DNA of 64,000 nucleotides. Origin: Mycolicibacterium mucogenicum DSM 44124 (GTDB lineage: Bacteria; Actinomycetota; Actinomycetes; Mycobacteriales; Mycobacteriaceae). Position numbers and translations under genes: made by a program. Positions 1 through 9,407 of the stretch are shown here, piece by piece. Within the stretch, counting starts at the first letter, position 1, and every line of letters starts with the position of its first letter. Where the stretch lies: contig NZ_CP062008.1 in assembly GCF_005670685.2 (NCBI RefSeq), positions 3,224,001-3,288,000 on the forward strand. The letters run 5' to 3'. The notes under the pieces are model-generated. The model was not told the origin of the DNA, made no database searches, and was given only the letters and a program-made list of their open reading frames with translations.

Positions 1-58
1 TGCGGCGCACCCATTCGTGCTCGGTGGTGTACAGCAGATCGGCTGGCGTTTCGCTCAC
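1..58 (-). CDS. gcvH: Glycine cleavage system H protein, N-terminal fragment
   Basis: Only the first 19 codons lie in the window; the gene continues beyond base 1. The reading starts MSETPADLLYTTEHEW (GTG start), which matches the conserved N-terminus of GcvH, the lipoyl-carrying shuttle protein of the glycine cleavage system. A good ribosome site (AAGGAG) lies just upstream of the GTG. It follows the DUF881 gene on the same strand with a 59-base gap, the order known around gcvH in M. tuberculosis. The identity rests on this short match plus gene order. Confidence 0.8.
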   Translation of the reverse strand, partial: MSETPADLLYTTEHEWVRR

Positions 59-117
59 GACGCTCCTTGAGTGTTGGTGGGGTACATACGATACGGCTCG
101 ACGATCAGGCCCGGCGT

Positions 118-903
118 CTACTTGACGGGCTGAGCGTATTGGCGCGGTTTCGGTTGCCGCAAGGCACTCACGTCGATCGTGTCGGCCTGTTGCACGGTCA
201 TTGTGCCGCCAACCCGTTTCACACTGTCCATCGCCCCGCCCGGGATGTTCATCGCGGCCGCCAGCGTCGGCGGATCCCCAATGGCGAGAATGGAATAGGG
301 CGGGTTCATGGTCACGTTGTCGACGACCAGCGCGCCCGCGGTGCCGGTCACCCAGGTGTCGACACCGACCCGTACCGCGGTCTGCTGGTCACCGCGTCCC
401 GACCGGATCTCCATGGCCTCGGCGCCGGCGGCGCGCAACTCGTTGATGACATCGAGCAGGGTCTCGGGCGACACGCCGGGTGCGACGTCCTCGATGGTGA
501 TGGTGACGCCCGGGCCGGTGGCCGCGACGGTGCCGATCAGGATCGACAGGGCGCGCAGGCGCGCCTGCGCGTTCTCGATGGCGGCCTGGTCGCTGTTGCC
601 CGACGCCTGCAACGACGACAGCGTCTTCTGCAGGTCGGCCACCTCGGTGTTGAGAGACGCCTCGCGCTGTTGCAGCGAGTCGAGCAGCACCAGCAGGTCG
701 GCGGGCCGCGCGGTGTCGAGGGCGTCACCGGATTCGGTCTGGCGCACCTGCGTCGCGATGGCCACCCCGAGCAGCACACAGAGCAGTACCGCCAGCGCGC
801 CGAACATCAACTGCGACCGGGTGCGCGGCAGCCGGGCCGGGACGCCGTCGGGCAGCTCGTGCCGGCCGTGGTGTTCTTCCTCGTGCTGTTCGTCGTCAGC
901 CAT
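118..903 (-). CDS. DUF881 membrane-anchored protein (Rv1825-like)
   Basis: 261 residues. A charged His/Glu-rich cytoplasmic N-terminus (residues 1-30) is followed by one membrane segment (about 32-51), a coiled-coil-like stretch (about 70-125), and the DUF881 domain with the typical GPGVTI and DVINELRAAGAEA segments. Family members sit beside the small basic protein gene in many Gram-positives; their role is unknown, and a link to envelope or division has been suggested. The gene starts 9 bases after the small basic protein gene and should be in the same transcript. It is one of two DUF881 paralogues in the cluster, the other being at 1256-2197. Confidence 0.85.
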   Translation of the reverse strand: MADDEQHEEEHHGRHELPDGVPARLPRTRSQLMFGALAVLLCVLLGVAIATQVRQTESGDALDTARPADLLVLLDSLQQREASLNTEVADLQKTLSSLQASGNSDQAAIENAQARLRALSILIGTVAATGPGVTITIEDVAPGVSPETLLDVINELRAAGAEAMEIRSGRGDQQTAVRVGVDTWVTGTAGALVVDNVTMNPPYSILAIGDPPTLAAAMNIPGGAMDSVKRVGGTMTVQQADTIDVSALRQPKPRQYAQPVK

Positions 904-912
904 GGTGCACCG

Positions 913-1245
913 TCACGCCCCGAACAACCTTCGGCGCAGCGCCGCCGCGTTGCCGAAGATCCGGATACCGAGCACGACGATGATCGCGGTGGACAGCTGC
1001 GTGCCCACGCCCAGCTGGTCGCCCACGTAGACGATCACGGCCGCGACCAGGACGTTGAAAACGAACGAGATCACGAAGACCTTCGCATCGAAGATGCGTT
1101 CCAGGTAGGCCCGCAGCCCCCCGAACACCGCGTCCAGCGCCGCCACCACGGCGATCGGCAGATACGGCTGGACCGCTTCGGGCACGCTGGGGTGGAAGAT
1201 CAACCCCACCACGATGCCGACCACCAGTGCCGCGATCCCGATCAT
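913..1245 (-). CDS. Small basic protein family (DUF1290) membrane protein
   Basis: 110 residues, three or four hydrophobic segments, with the family hallmark AALDAVFGGLRAYLE and a basic end (ALRRRLFGA). The function is unknown; the family is always found with DUF881 genes, as here. I prefer the ATG at 1245 because it aligns with the start of the Bacillus family member and has an AGGG box 4 bases upstream. An in-frame ATG at 1290 would give 125 residues and overlap the preceding gene by 35 bases. It lies between two DUF881 genes on the same strand. Confidence 0.82.
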   Translation of the reverse strand: MIGIAALVVGIVVGLIFHPSVPEAVQPYLPIAVVAALDAVFGGLRAYLERIFDAKVFVISFVFNVLVAAVIVYVGDQLGVGTQLSTAIIVVLGIRIFGNAAALRRRLFGA

Positions 1246-1255
1246 GAAGCCCTGC

Positions 1256-2197
1256 TCACTTTGGTCCAATCTCCTTGGCGAAGTTGACATCTCGTACCGA
1301 CGCGGCCGACACCGTCAGCCGGTCGCGGGTCTGGACGCTGATTCCCACGCCGTACGACTGGGCGAGCAGCATCAGCCGCTGCATGGCAGGGGTCTGCTCG
1401 AACACCTCCTGCATGGCGTGCGGCGGCCCGATGGCGACGACGACGTACGGGCTGGCCACCGGCTGGTTGTCGACGAGGATGCCACCGCCGGCCTGCCGCA
1501 TGGTCACGTTCGGCCCGATCCGCACGCCGCCGACGGAGACCGCCTCGGCACCGGCCGCCCACAACGAGTTGACGGCCAGCTGCAGGTCGCGGTCCAGGAT
1601 GATCTGCGGGCTGCCGGCAACGCGCTGCTTCGACACATCGGACAGGTTCGGGCTCGGCGGCGGCTCGGTGACGGTGACGGTGAGGCCGGGGCCGGTCACC
1701 GCGGTCACGCCCGCGCCGAACTCGGCCTGCTCGAGGGCGGCCAGCAGCTCACGGCCTTTCTCGTCGCCGGCCAGCCGGCTGCGGCGCGCGGCCTCCACCT
1801 GGCCCGCGAGGGCGTCGCGGGTGGCGGTGCTGTCGCGGGTCCGCTCTTCGGCGGTGCGCGCGTTGGCCGACAGGACATGCTGGGTCTGGTCGTTGGCCGG
1901 GGCCATCGACACCGCGTGCTGTGCCGCCGTCACGAACACCACCGACACCGCGGCGACGCCGACCAGCAGCCAGGCGCCGTCGACGAACCGCCGGGAGCCG
2001 CGGCGGGCACCGTCACCGGCCGCCTCGCGGCGCTCGGCCGCGGCGGCGTAGCCCGGATCGAGATGGTCGGTCAGCAGCGAGCGCAGCAGTGACGGCACCG
2101 GAATCCGGACCGGCTCGTCGGCGACGTGGCTGTTACGGCCGGCCTCCGGCCAGTAGCCGCCCAGCGCCCGGTCCCGGGGCGTCCCGGCTTCCGTCAC
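1256..2197 (-). CDS. DUF881 membrane-anchored protein (Rv1823-like)
   Basis: 313 residues from a GTG that overlaps the pgsA2 stop by four bases (GTGA), indicating translational coupling. There is a long cytoplasmic N-terminal region of about 80 residues, one transmembrane helix, a coiled-coil linker, then a DUF881 domain with GPGLTVTVTEPP, LQLAVNSLWAAGAEAVSV and DNQPVASPYVVVAIG segments. It is longer than its paralogue at 118-903, mainly at the N-terminus. A longer in-frame reading up to 2503 runs antisense-like through pgsA2 and is rejected. No enzymatic function is known. Confidence 0.85.
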   Translation of the reverse strand: MTEAGTPRDRALGGYWPEAGRNSHVADEPVRIPVPSLLRSLLTDHLDPGYAAAAERREAAGDGARRGSRRFVDGAWLLVGVAAVSVVFVTAAQHAVSMAPANDQTQHVLSANARTAEERTRDSTATRDALAGQVEAARRSRLAGDEKGRELLAALEQAEFGAGVTAVTGPGLTVTVTEPPPSPNLSDVSKQRVAGSPQIILDRDLQLAVNSLWAAGAEAVSVGGVRIGPNVTMRQAGGGILVDNQPVASPYVVVAIGPPHAMQEVFEQTPAMQRLMLLAQSYGVGISVQTRDRLTVSAASVRDVNFAKEIGPK

Positions 2198-2832
2198 GCC
2201 GCCGACCTCGCGACCGGCGGCAGCTCCCTGCGCACCATGGCCACCTGGATCAGGTACAGCACCGCCGACCACAGATACATGGCCATGCCCCACACGAGGA
2301 ACGCCCAACCACAGGCCAGCACCACGCGGCTCCAGGCGTCGGGCCACTGTCCCAGCAGCACGAGCGGGAAGCCGGACATCAGCGCGAACGTCGCGGCCTT
2401 GCCGATATAGGTGACGGGCAGCGCCGTCAGCCCGCGGCCGCGCAGCAGCGGCAGCGTGGCCGCCAGCACGACGTCGCGGCCGATCAGGGTCAGCACGAAC
2501 CACCAGGGCACGACGTGCGCGATCGCCAGCGCGACCGGCACGACGAGCATGTAGATCCGGTCGACCAGCGGGTCCAGCAGCTCGCCCAACCGCGACGACT
2601 GGTTCGGCACCAGCCGCGCGATCTTGCCGTCCGCCCAGTCGGAGAAGCCGCTGAACATCAGGATCGCGACGGCCCAGCCGTTGGCATGCGCCGACAGCAG
2701 CAGGTAGAGGAACACCGGGACCAGCAGCAACCGCAACGCGCTGAGCGCGTTGGGAATCGTGAGCACGCGGTCGCCCGACTCGGCTTCCACGTCTGTATGC
2801 GATCCGCCTCCGGCTTCTCGCTGGGGGTCCAT
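2194..2832 (-). CDS. pgsA2: CDP-alcohol phosphatidyltransferase
   Basis: 212 residues with five or six membrane helices. The CDP-alcohol phosphatidyltransferase signature is complete: DWADGKIAR, nine residues, G-ELL-D-PLV-D. Enzymes of this family transfer a phosphatidyl group from CDP-diacylglycerol to an alcohol such as glycerol phosphate or inositol at the membrane. Its place between secA2 and a DUF881 gene matches pgsA2 of M. tuberculosis. The acceptor cannot be told from sequence; phosphatidylglycerophosphate synthase is the usual annotation. The end overlaps the next gene by four bases, and the start is 10 bases from the secA2 stop, so the block reads as one operon. Confidence 0.88.
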   Translation of the reverse strand: MDPQREAGGGSHTDVEAESGDRVLTIPNALSALRLLLVPVFLYLLLSAHANGWAVAILMFSGFSDWADGKIARLVPNQSSRLGELLDPLVDRIYMLVVPVALAIAHVVPWWFVLTLIGRDVVLAATLPLLRGRGLTALPVTYIGKAATFALMSGFPLVLLGQWPDAWSRVVLACGWAFLVWGMAMYLWSAVLYLIQVAMVRRELPPVARSAA

Positions 2833-2842
2833 AGGGCTAAAC

Positions 2843-5200
2843 CTAACGGAATACCCCGGGCAGGCTCAGCGCTGCCATCGTGTCGTCGGCCAGCGGGTTG
2901 TCGTGAATCATGTACGTCCACGTCGACGTCGGGCGGGCCAGCTTGGACAGATCCAGGCCGGGCTCGTCCTCCAGCACGTTGGCGGTCTCGAAGGTCTGCT
3001 GCGCGGCCTCGATGGCGTCGGCCGCCAGCGACGCGAACGCGTCGACCGCCATGCGGTGGAACTCGTCGAGCGGATCCTGGCGTCCCAGCGCGCGCAGGTG
3101 GATGCTCTCGCGGATGTCGGACAGGTACGCCAGGTGGTCGGCCCAACCGCGGTCCAGGTGGTACAGCATGATCAGCCGGCAGATGCGCTCGAGCTCGTCC
3201 TCGGCGCCCTCTTCCCCAATCTGGCTGACCAGTTCCTGGTACCGGTCCGGCGACAGCTCCTTGAGCTCGTCGCGCGCGGTGGTGGTGCGCAGCAGGGTCT
3301 CGCGGCGTTCCACGATGATCGCGCGCTGCTGCGCGGTGAGCTGGTTGTAGCGCCAGGTGTTGGCGTGCACGTCCAGCAGCCGGCCCTCGGCGACGCGCTG
3401 CGCGTGCTCGAGCATCTGGCCGGCGCGGTCGCTGATGATGCGGCCGTCCTCGTCGGTCTGCATCGGGAGCTTCTCGGGCTCCAGGTGCGACACGACGACG
3501 TCGTCCTCCCAGCTGGAGAAGAACACCGACGAGCCCGGGTCGCCCTGGCGGCCGGCGCGGCCGCGCAGCTGGTTGTCGAGGCGTTCGGTGTGGTGCCGGC
3601 CAGTGCCGATGACGTGCAGGCCACCGAGTTCGGCGACGGCGTCGTGGTCGGCTTCGTCGGATCCGCCGAGGCGGATGTCGGTGCCGCGGCCCGCCATCTG
3701 CGTGGAGACGGTGACGGTGGCGAGCTTGCCCGCCTCGGCGATGACGGCGGCTTCTTCCTCGTCGTTCTTGGCGTTCAGCACGACGGCGGGCACGCCGGCC
3801 TTGACCAGTTTCGCGTGCAGCTCTTCGGATTCGGCGACGTCGCGGGTACCGACCAGCACCGGCTGACCGGTCGCGTGGATCTCCTGGATGTGCTCGATGA
3901 CGGCCTGGTTCTTGGCGGCCGCGGTGATGTAGACGCGGTCGGTCTCGTCCTCGCGGATGTTCGGCGTGTTCGGCGGAATCGGCGACACCCCGAGCCGGTA
4001 GAACTGGCGCAGCTGCTCACCGGCGGCCAGCGCGGTGCCGGTCATGCCGCACACCGTCGGGTAGCGGCCGATGAGGGCCTGGACGGTGATGGTGTCGAGC
4101 ACCTCGCCGGTCTCGGTGGTCTCGATGCCTTCCTTGGCCTCGACGGCCGCCTGCAGGCCGTCGGGCCAGCGCTGCAGCGACGCGATGCGGCCGCGCGAGG
4201 CGTTGATGAGGTGAACGGCGTTGTCCCGCACGATGTAGTGCACGTCGCGCTGCAGCAGCACATGCGCGTGCAGGGCCACGTTGACCTCGGTCAGGGTCGT
4301 GCCGATGTGCTCCTCGGAGTACAGGTCGATGCCGCCGAGCGCCTTCTCGAGCTTGCGCGCCCCGGCGTCGGTCAGGTGCACGTTGCGGCGGTCGGCGTCG
4401 GTGTCGTAGTACTGCAGCGAGTCGTCGACCCGGTTCTCGGAGGTCATCTCCCCGACCAGCCGGATGATCTCCATGCGCGGGGTCTCGCGGTGGGTGGTGC
4501 CGGCGAGGACCAGCGGCACCAGCGCCTCGTCGACGAGCACGGAGTCGGCCTCGTCGATCAGCGCGACGTCGGGCCGCGGCGACACCAGGTCGTCGACGTG
4601 GGTGACCAGCTGGTCACGCAGCACGTCGAACCCGATCTCGTTGACCGAGGCGTAGGTGACGTCGCATTCGTAGGCGGCGCGCCGTTCGTCGGCCGTGGAC
4701 TCGGCGGTGATCCAGCCGACCGTCAGGCCCATCGCCGCCAGCAGCGGTCCCATCCATTCGGCGTCGCGGCGGGCCAGGTAGTCGTTGACGGAGATGACGT
4801 GCACGTGCCGGCCGGCCAGCGCGTAACCGGCAGCCGCGATCGCGCCGGCCAGGGTCTTGCCCTCACCGGTGGCCATCTCGACGACGTCGCCGGCCATCAT
4901 GCGCAGCGCGCCGAGGAGCTGGACATCGAACGGCCGCAGGCCCGTGGTGCGTTCGGCCGCTTCGCGGGCGATGGCGAGGAACTGCGGGATGTCGGCGGCG
5001 TCGGCGAGCTCGGACAGCTCGAGCAGCTTGGCGGCCTTGGTGATCTGCTCGTCGTCCAGCCCCGCGGCCTTGTCGTCGAATTCGGCCGACGCCCGAACCT
5101 GATTCATCGATCGGTTCTGGTTCTTGTCGGTGGAAGCACCGAGCAGCTTCCAGAACTTGCTGCTCAGCCGGCCGGATTTCGCGGTGCTGGTTTTCGCCAC
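2843..5200 (-). CDS. secA2: Accessory preprotein translocase ATPase SecA2
   Basis: 785 residues, the short SecA2 form that lacks the C-terminal zinc-binding tail of SecA1. Walker A is [12 protein letters not shown] (near residue 115); Walker B is [13 protein letters not shown]. The helicase-like second domain carries [16 protein letters not shown] and [14 protein letters not shown], the motifs that close around ATP. SecA2 drives export of a subset of proteins through SecYEG together with SecA1 in mycobacteria. It is the first gene of the conserved secA2-pgsA2-DUF881 block. Its start lies 136 bases from the divergent ABC transporter gene, so that gap must hold both promoters. Confidence 0.95.
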   Translation of the reverse strand: MAKTSTAKSGRLSSKFWKLLGASTDKNQNRSMNQVRASAEFDDKAAGLDDEQITKAAKLLELSELADAADIPQFLAIAREAAERTTGLRPFDVQLLGALRMMAGDVVEMATGEGKTLAGAIAAAGYALAGRHVHVISVNDYLARRDAEWMGPLLAAMGLTVGWITAESTADERRAAYECDVTYASVNEIGFDVLRDQLVTHVDDLVSPRPDVALIDEADSVLVDEALVPLVLAGTTHRETPRMEIIRLVGEMTSENRVDDSLQYYDTDADRRNVHLTDAGARKLEKALGGIDLYSEEHIGTTLTEVNVALHAHVLLQRDVHYIVRDNAVHLINASRGRIASLQRWPDGLQAAVEAKEGIETTETGEVLDTITVQALIGRYPTVCGMTGTALAAGEQLRQFYRLGVSPIPPNTPNIREDETDRVYITAAAKNQAVIEHIQEIHATGQPVLVGTRDVAESEELHAKLVKAGVPAVVLNAKNDEEEAAVIAEAGKLATVTVSTQMAGRGTDIRLGGSDEADHDAVAELGGLHVIGTGRHHTERLDNQLRGRAGRQGDPGSSVFFSSWEDDVVVSHLEPEKLPMQTDEDGRIISDRAGQMLEHAQRVAEGRLLDVHANTWRYNQLTAQQRAIIVERRETLLRTTTARDELKELSPDRYQELVSQIGEEGAEDELERICRLIMLYHLDRGWADHLAYLSDIRESIHLRALGRQDPLDEFHRMAVDAFASLAADAIEAAQQTFETANVLEDEPGLDLSKLARPTSTWTYMIHDNPLADDTMAALSLPGVFR

Positions 5201-5336
5201 AGGTCAAAGGTACCGGTCCCGTCCGGCCGCTCTGCTGCAGCCGTCCACCTGCCGGAGACCCGCGGAAGGTGACCGGCGTCTCACGTCATTGCCTGTCGCA
5301 GCGCGAACGTCAATAGGTCACGGGTACCTTGCGGGG

Positions 5337-7256
5337 ATGGATTTGTTCACCCCGACCCTCGAATGGGGCAGTGAGCTCACTACCTCGCTGTGGTGGATCG
5401 CGAAAGCCTGGCTGATCGCCGCGGTATCGACGCTGGTGGTGGTGACCGCCATCGGCCGGTTCACGGTCTGGGGACGGCAGTTCTGGCGCATCACCGGCGC
5501 GTACTTCGTCGGCCGCGACAGCATCATCGTGTGGCTGTGGCTGGCGGCGCTGCTGCTGTCGGTGATCACCGGCGTCCGGCTCACGGTGCTCTTCAGCTAT
5601 CAGAGCAACGATCTGATGACCAGTTTCCAGGTGGTGGCCTCTGGCCTGGCCGGCCATGACCAGGCCGTGAAGGACTCTGGCGCACACGGGTTCTGGATGT
5701 CGATCGGCATCTTCTCGCTGCTGGCCGTGCTGCACGTCTGCCGCATCATGCTGGACCTGTTCATGACGCAGCGGTTCATCCTGCGGTGGCGCGCCTGGCT
5801 GACCGACCGGCTCACGGGCGACTGGCTGGACGGCAAGGCGTACTACCGGTCGCGGTTCATCGACGACACGATCGACAACCCGGACCAGCGCATCCAGAGC
5901 GACATCGACATCTTCACCGCCGGCGTGGGCCCGCTGCCCAACACGCCCAACAACATGACCACCTCCACGTTGCTGTTCGGCGCCATCAACGCCATCGCAT
6001 CGATGCTTTCGTTCACCGCGATTCTGTGGAACCTGTCCGGCACGCTGACCATCGCCGGGCTCACCATCCCCAAGGCGATGTTCTGGATCGGACTCGGTTA
6101 CGTCCTGATCGCCTCGGTGGTCGCCTTCTGGATCGGCCGTCCCATCATCTGGCTGTCGTTCGACAACGAACGCTTCAACGCCGCCTTCCGCTACGCGCTC
6201 GTGCGGATGCGCGATGCGGCCGAGGCCGTCGCCTTCTACCACGGTGAGCTCGCCGAGCGGACGGGTCTGCGCCGGTTGTTCGCGCCCGTCGTCGACAACT
6301 ACAAGCGGTACGTCAACCGGATGATCGGCCTCAACGGCTGGAACCTGTCGATGAGCCAGATCATCGTGCCGTTGCCGTACGTTCTGCAGTTCCCGCGCTT
6401 CCTCGCCGGCGAGATCAAGCTCGGCGACATGAACCAGACGGCGTCGGCGTTCGGCAGCATCCAGGACGGCCTGTCCTTCTTCCGTAACGTGTACGACCAG
6501 TTCGCCGGCTACCGCGCCGCCATCATCCGTCTGCACGGCCTGGTGACGGCCAACGACGCGGCGCGGCACCTGCCCGAGCTCGCCACCGAGGACTGCCCCG
6601 ACGACACCATCACGCTGGAGCAGGTCACCGTGAGCACCCCGGACGGCCGCGAACTCATCTCGCCGCTGGATCTGTGCCTGTACCCCGGCGAAGCACTGGT
6701 GGTCACCGGCCCGTCCGGCAGCGGCAAGACGACACTGCTGCGCAGCCTCGCCAAGCTGTGGCCCTTCTGCCACGGCGCCATGCATTTCCCGATGGACGAG
6801 AACGAGACGCTGTTCCTGTCGCAGTTGCCGTATGTGCCACTGGGCGATCTGCGCGCGGTGGTGTCCTACCCGAGCAAGGTGGGCGCCCACACCGACGAGC
6901 AGCTGCAGGAGGTCCTGCGCAAGGTCGCCCTGCCGCACCTGGCGAACCGGCTCGACGAGGTGGACGACTGGGCCAAGGTCCTCTCCCCCGGCGAGCAGCA
7001 GCGCGTCGCCTTCGCCCGCGTGCTGCTGACCCGGCCCAAGGCCGTGTTCTTCGACGAGTCCACCTCGGCACTCGACGAAGGCCTGGAAATGATGCTGTAC
7101 CAACTGGTTCGGAACGAACTGCCCGACACCACCGTGGTCAGCGTCAGCCACCGCAGCACCGTCGAACAGCATCACCAGCAGGAGCTGGAGCTGCTGGGCG
7201 ACGGCAACTGGCGGCTCACCCGGATCGAAGACGACGGCGTGCCCGCCGGCGTCTGA
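5337..7256 (+). CDS. bacA: SbmA/BacA-type ABC transporter with fused ATPase (Rv1819c-like)
   Basis: 639 residues, the same length I recall for M. tuberculosis Rv1819c. The N-terminal half has about six membrane helices of the SbmA/BacA type. The C-terminal half is an ABC ATPase: Walker [12 protein letters not shown] (near residue 460), a signature of the form LSPGEQQR, Walker [14 protein letters not shown], and the switch His in VSVSHR. Rv1819c imports vitamin B12 and other hydrophilic solutes. The ATG at 5337 follows GCGGGG; a longer in-frame reading from 5124 would overlap secA2. The stop abuts the stop of the convergent flavoprotein gene with no spacer. Confidence 0.92.
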   Translation: MDLFTPTLEWGSELTTSLWWIAKAWLIAAVSTLVVVTAIGRFTVWGRQFWRITGAYFVGRDSIIVWLWLAALLLSVITGVRLTVLFSYQSNDLMTSFQVVASGLAGHDQAVKDSGAHGFWMSIGIFSLLAVLHVCRIMLDLFMTQRFILRWRAWLTDRLTGDWLDGKAYYRSRFIDDTIDNPDQRIQSDIDIFTAGVGPLPNTPNNMTTSTLLFGAINAIASMLSFTAILWNLSGTLTIAGLTIPKAMFWIGLGYVLIASVVAFWIGRPIIWLSFDNERFNAAFRYALVRMRDAAEAVAFYHGELAERTGLRRLFAPVVDNYKRYVNRMIGLNGWNLSMSQIIVPLPYVLQFPRFLAGEIKLGDMNQTASAFGSIQDGLSFFRNVYDQFAGYRAAIIRLHGLVTANDAARHLPELATEDCPDDTITLEQVTVSTPDGRELISPLDLCLYPGEALVVTGPSGSGKTTLLRSLAKLWPFCHGAMHFPMDENETLFLSQLPYVPLGDLRAVVSYPSKVGAHTDEQLQEVLRKVALPHLANRLDEVDDWAKVLSPGEQQRVAFARVLLTRPKAVFFDESTSALDEGLEMMLYQLVRNELPDTTVVSVSHRSTVEQHHQQELELLGDGNWRLTRIEDDGVPAGV

Positions 7257-8735
7257 TCACCGCGTGGCGGCGTGGGTGCCGGCCCGGCGGCCGAAGAACG
7301 ATCCCTCGCCCAGCTGGGTGCCACTGGCGTAGCCCTTGCCGTCCTGCGCGATGTTGGACGCGCAGGCGCCCGCCGCGTACAGCCCCGGCACCGCGCTGCC
7401 GTCCGCGCGCAGCACTTGGCCGTCGATGCTGACCGACAGGCCGCCCATGGTGAATCCGGAGTACAGGGCCCGGCCGAGCGACAGGTCGAATGCCGCCCAC
7501 GGCCCATTGTCCTGGGCCGCAACGTAATCCGGCTGCTTGTGGAAGTCGGGGTCGGCGCCGGCCGCGGCGTTGGCGTTGTAGCGCTCCAATGTCGCCGCCA
7601 GGTTCCCGGCCGGAATGCCCAGCGCCTCTTCCATTTCCGCGATCGTCTCCCAGCCGTCGATGAACCGGATCAACGGCATCGCCGGCATCTCGGTGTGCGC
7701 TTCGTCGACGATCAGGTAGGCCACCTGGTCGGGCTGCTCGAGCACGAAAGCCGATGTGCGCGAATGGTAGGAGTCCTCGTTGACGAAGCGCTGGCCGTTC
7801 TGGTTGACGATGACGCCGGTGAGCAGGATCTCCGGCGGGTAGGCGGCAGCGGTGATGAACAGCTGGTCCAGGTTCTTGGCCACGCCGCCGGCCGAGACGC
7901 CGAGCTTGATGCCCAGCCCGTCGTCGTTCGGGTTGCCCAGGATGTAGGGCTCGACTTCGCCGTGGTGCTTGGTCTTTCGCTTCTGACCCAGCGCCGGCGT
8001 GTGCTCGGCCACCATCTCGGGGTTCATCGCGAAGCCACCCGCAGCGATGATCACCGCACCGGCCTTGACGGTGCCCGTCACGCCGAAGTTCTTCCATGCC
8101 ACCCCGGCGACAGCGCCGGTGTCGTCGAGCACGAGGTTCGTCGCGCCGGTCTCGTAACGCATCTCGACGCCGAGTTCGTCCGCCCGCTTCAGCAGCAGCT
8201 TGATGACCATGTCGGCGCCGCCCAGCTCACCCGGTACCGGGACGGAGTGCCCACGGGGTGCGGCCTTGGCCTGCTCGCAGAACGGCCACACCTTCTCGTT
8301 GCCGGTGTAGGACAGGCCCTCGGTGCCCGGCGGCACCACCACCTTGCCCGGGTAGTAGCTGCGCTCGAACTGAAAACCCAAGTCCTCCAACCAGTTGAAG
8401 TGCTCGACGCTGCCGTCGCAGTAGGCCCGGATCTTGTCGTGCTCGGGGTCGTGGGCGACGGCGACCAGGTACTTGTACATCTCGTCGGCGGTGTCGTCGT
8501 GGCCGGTGGCCTGCTGCACCGCCGTGCCACCACCCAGGTAGAAGTGGCCGCCGGCCATGGACGTCGTGCCGCCCGCGCCGGCCGCCTTCTCCAGCACCAG
8601 GACCTTGGCGCCCGCGGCGGCAGCGCTGACCGCGGCGCAGCCACCGGCGATACCGAAGCCGATCACGACGACGTCGGCCTCGTCGGACCATTCGGTGACG
8701 TCGGCGGCGTTGACGGTCTCGGGAACTGTTTGCAT
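7257..8735 (-). CDS. FAD-binding dehydrogenase, fumarate reductase/ketosteroid dehydrogenase type (Rv1817-like)
   Basis: 492 residues. The N-terminus has the dinucleotide fold VVVIGFGIAGGCAAV (near residue 20), then EKAAGAGGTT with the FAD-contacting Gly/Thr run. The C-terminal FAD loop is GLYAAGACASN and the end has SGTQLGEGSFFGRRAG. The FAD_binding_2 architecture is shared by fumarate reductases and 3-ketosteroid dehydrogenases, so the substrate is not fixed. The ATG at 8735 has AGGAG five bases upstream. A KstR-type operator lies 111 bases upstream (8846-8859), which points to sterol or lipid metabolism. Gene order next to the BacA-like gene fits Rv1817. Confidence 0.85.
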   Translation of the reverse strand: MQTVPETVNAADVTEWSDEADVVVIGFGIAGGCAAVSAAAAGAKVLVLEKAAGAGGTTSMAGGHFYLGGGTAVQQATGHDDTADEMYKYLVAVAHDPEHDKIRAYCDGSVEHFNWLEDLGFQFERSYYPGKVVVPPGTEGLSYTGNEKVWPFCEQAKAAPRGHSVPVPGELGGADMVIKLLLKRADELGVEMRYETGATNLVLDDTGAVAGVAWKNFGVTGTVKAGAVIIAAGGFAMNPEMVAEHTPALGQKRKTKHHGEVEPYILGNPNDDGLGIKLGVSAGGVAKNLDQLFITAAAYPPEILLTGVIVNQNGQRFVNEDSYHSRTSAFVLEQPDQVAYLIVDEAHTEMPAMPLIRFIDGWETIAEMEEALGIPAGNLAATLERYNANAAAGADPDFHKQPDYVAAQDNGPWAAFDLSLGRALYSGFTMGGLSVSIDGQVLRADGSAVPGLYAAGACASNIAQDGKGYASGTQLGEGSFFGRRAGTHAATR

Positions 8736-8845
8736 CGTCTCTCCTGGGCCGGTCTCGGTGGTGTCCAGGGCGGTCGATTCAGGCAATCTGGACACGTGTC
8801 TGATCAGTGATCGACTAGACAATAACGTCGAGACGAGACCATGGC

Positions 8846-8859
8846 TAGAACGTGTTCTA
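8846..8859. promoter_or_regulatory. KstR-type operator
   Basis: TAGAACGTGTTCTA matches the published mycobacterial KstR consensus TnnAACnnGTTnnA at every fixed position. The flanking bases extend the dyad to CTAGAAC-GT-GTTCTAG (8845-8860). It lies in the gap upstream of the flavoprotein gene, about where a minus-strand -35 would sit if TATTGT near 8825 is the -10. KstR represses cholesterol catabolism genes. Binding and the regulated gene are inferred. Confidence 0.75.
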
Positions 8860-8954
8860 GTTCTCTACCCGTTTTCGTCGATGCCGAGGTAGGCCGCGAC
8901 GCACCGTGCCGACCGTGCGTTGCACGGCGTTGATCTGTGCGGTGACGTCGATCA

Positions 8955-9287
8955 TCACTCCCCCTTGCGGTTGCGTTTGCCGCGCGCCACCTCGGTGGCC
9001 AGCGCGTCCAGATGTGGCCGCCAGAACTGGCGGAACCCGGCCAGCCAGTTGTCGATGTCCTGCATACCCCGGCCGTCCACGGCATACAGCCGCCGCTGAC
9101 CGTCCGGGCGCACACTGGCAAAACCGTTGTCGCGCAATACCTTCAGATGCTGCGACACCGCCGGTTGACTGATCGAGAACTCGGCCTGAATCGTCGCCCC
9201 GATGGCGCCCGCGGTCAGTTCACCGTTCGCCAGCAGTTCCAGGATCCGCCGGCGAACCGGGTCCCCCAGGACATCGAAGGCGTGCAC
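8955..9287 (-). CDS. ArsR/SmtB-family transcriptional repressor
   Basis: 110 residues with the winged helix-turn-helix of the ArsR family: FDVLGDPVRRRILELLANGE at the start, then SISQPAVSQHLKVLRDNGF as the recognition helix. The metal-binding Cys motif (ELCVCDL) of classical ArsR/SmtB members is absent and there are no Cys residues, so it is probably not a metal sensor. Members of this subgroup are often paired with an AHSA1/SRPBCC gene, but none is next to it. A perfect 16-bp palindrome lies 18 bases upstream of the ATG (9306-9321), suggesting autoregulation. Confidence 0.88.
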   Translation of the reverse strand: MHAFDVLGDPVRRRILELLANGELTAGAIGATIQAEFSISQPAVSQHLKVLRDNGFASVRPDGQRRLYAVDGRGMQDIDNWLAGFRQFWRPHLDALATEVARGKRNRKGE

Positions 9288-9305
9288 ATCGCAAAGTTAT
9301 AGTCG

Positions 9306-9321
9306 TGACTTATATAAGTCA
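9306..9321. promoter_or_regulatory. Perfect 16-bp palindrome, likely ArsR operator
   Basis: TGACTTATATAAGTCA is a perfect dyad 18 bases upstream of the ArsR-family start codon. It is strikingly AT-rich for this genome and contains TATAAG/CTTATA elements that could serve as a -10. Position and symmetry fit an autorepressor site for the neighbouring ArsR dimer. This is inference. Confidence 0.7.
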
Positions 9322-9407
9322 AGGGTTACACATCTGGGTGTGACGTGGACCCACGCCCACTCGCACGTTCGCGCCTTCAGCGCGGGATCGACACGGGCAG
9401 CGCCCGG

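Noticed and set aside
2750..5272. An 840-codon plus-strand open frame covering secA2
   Set aside because: Antisense shadow of a high-GC gene; secA2 has complete motifs, and this frame has no recognisable domain.
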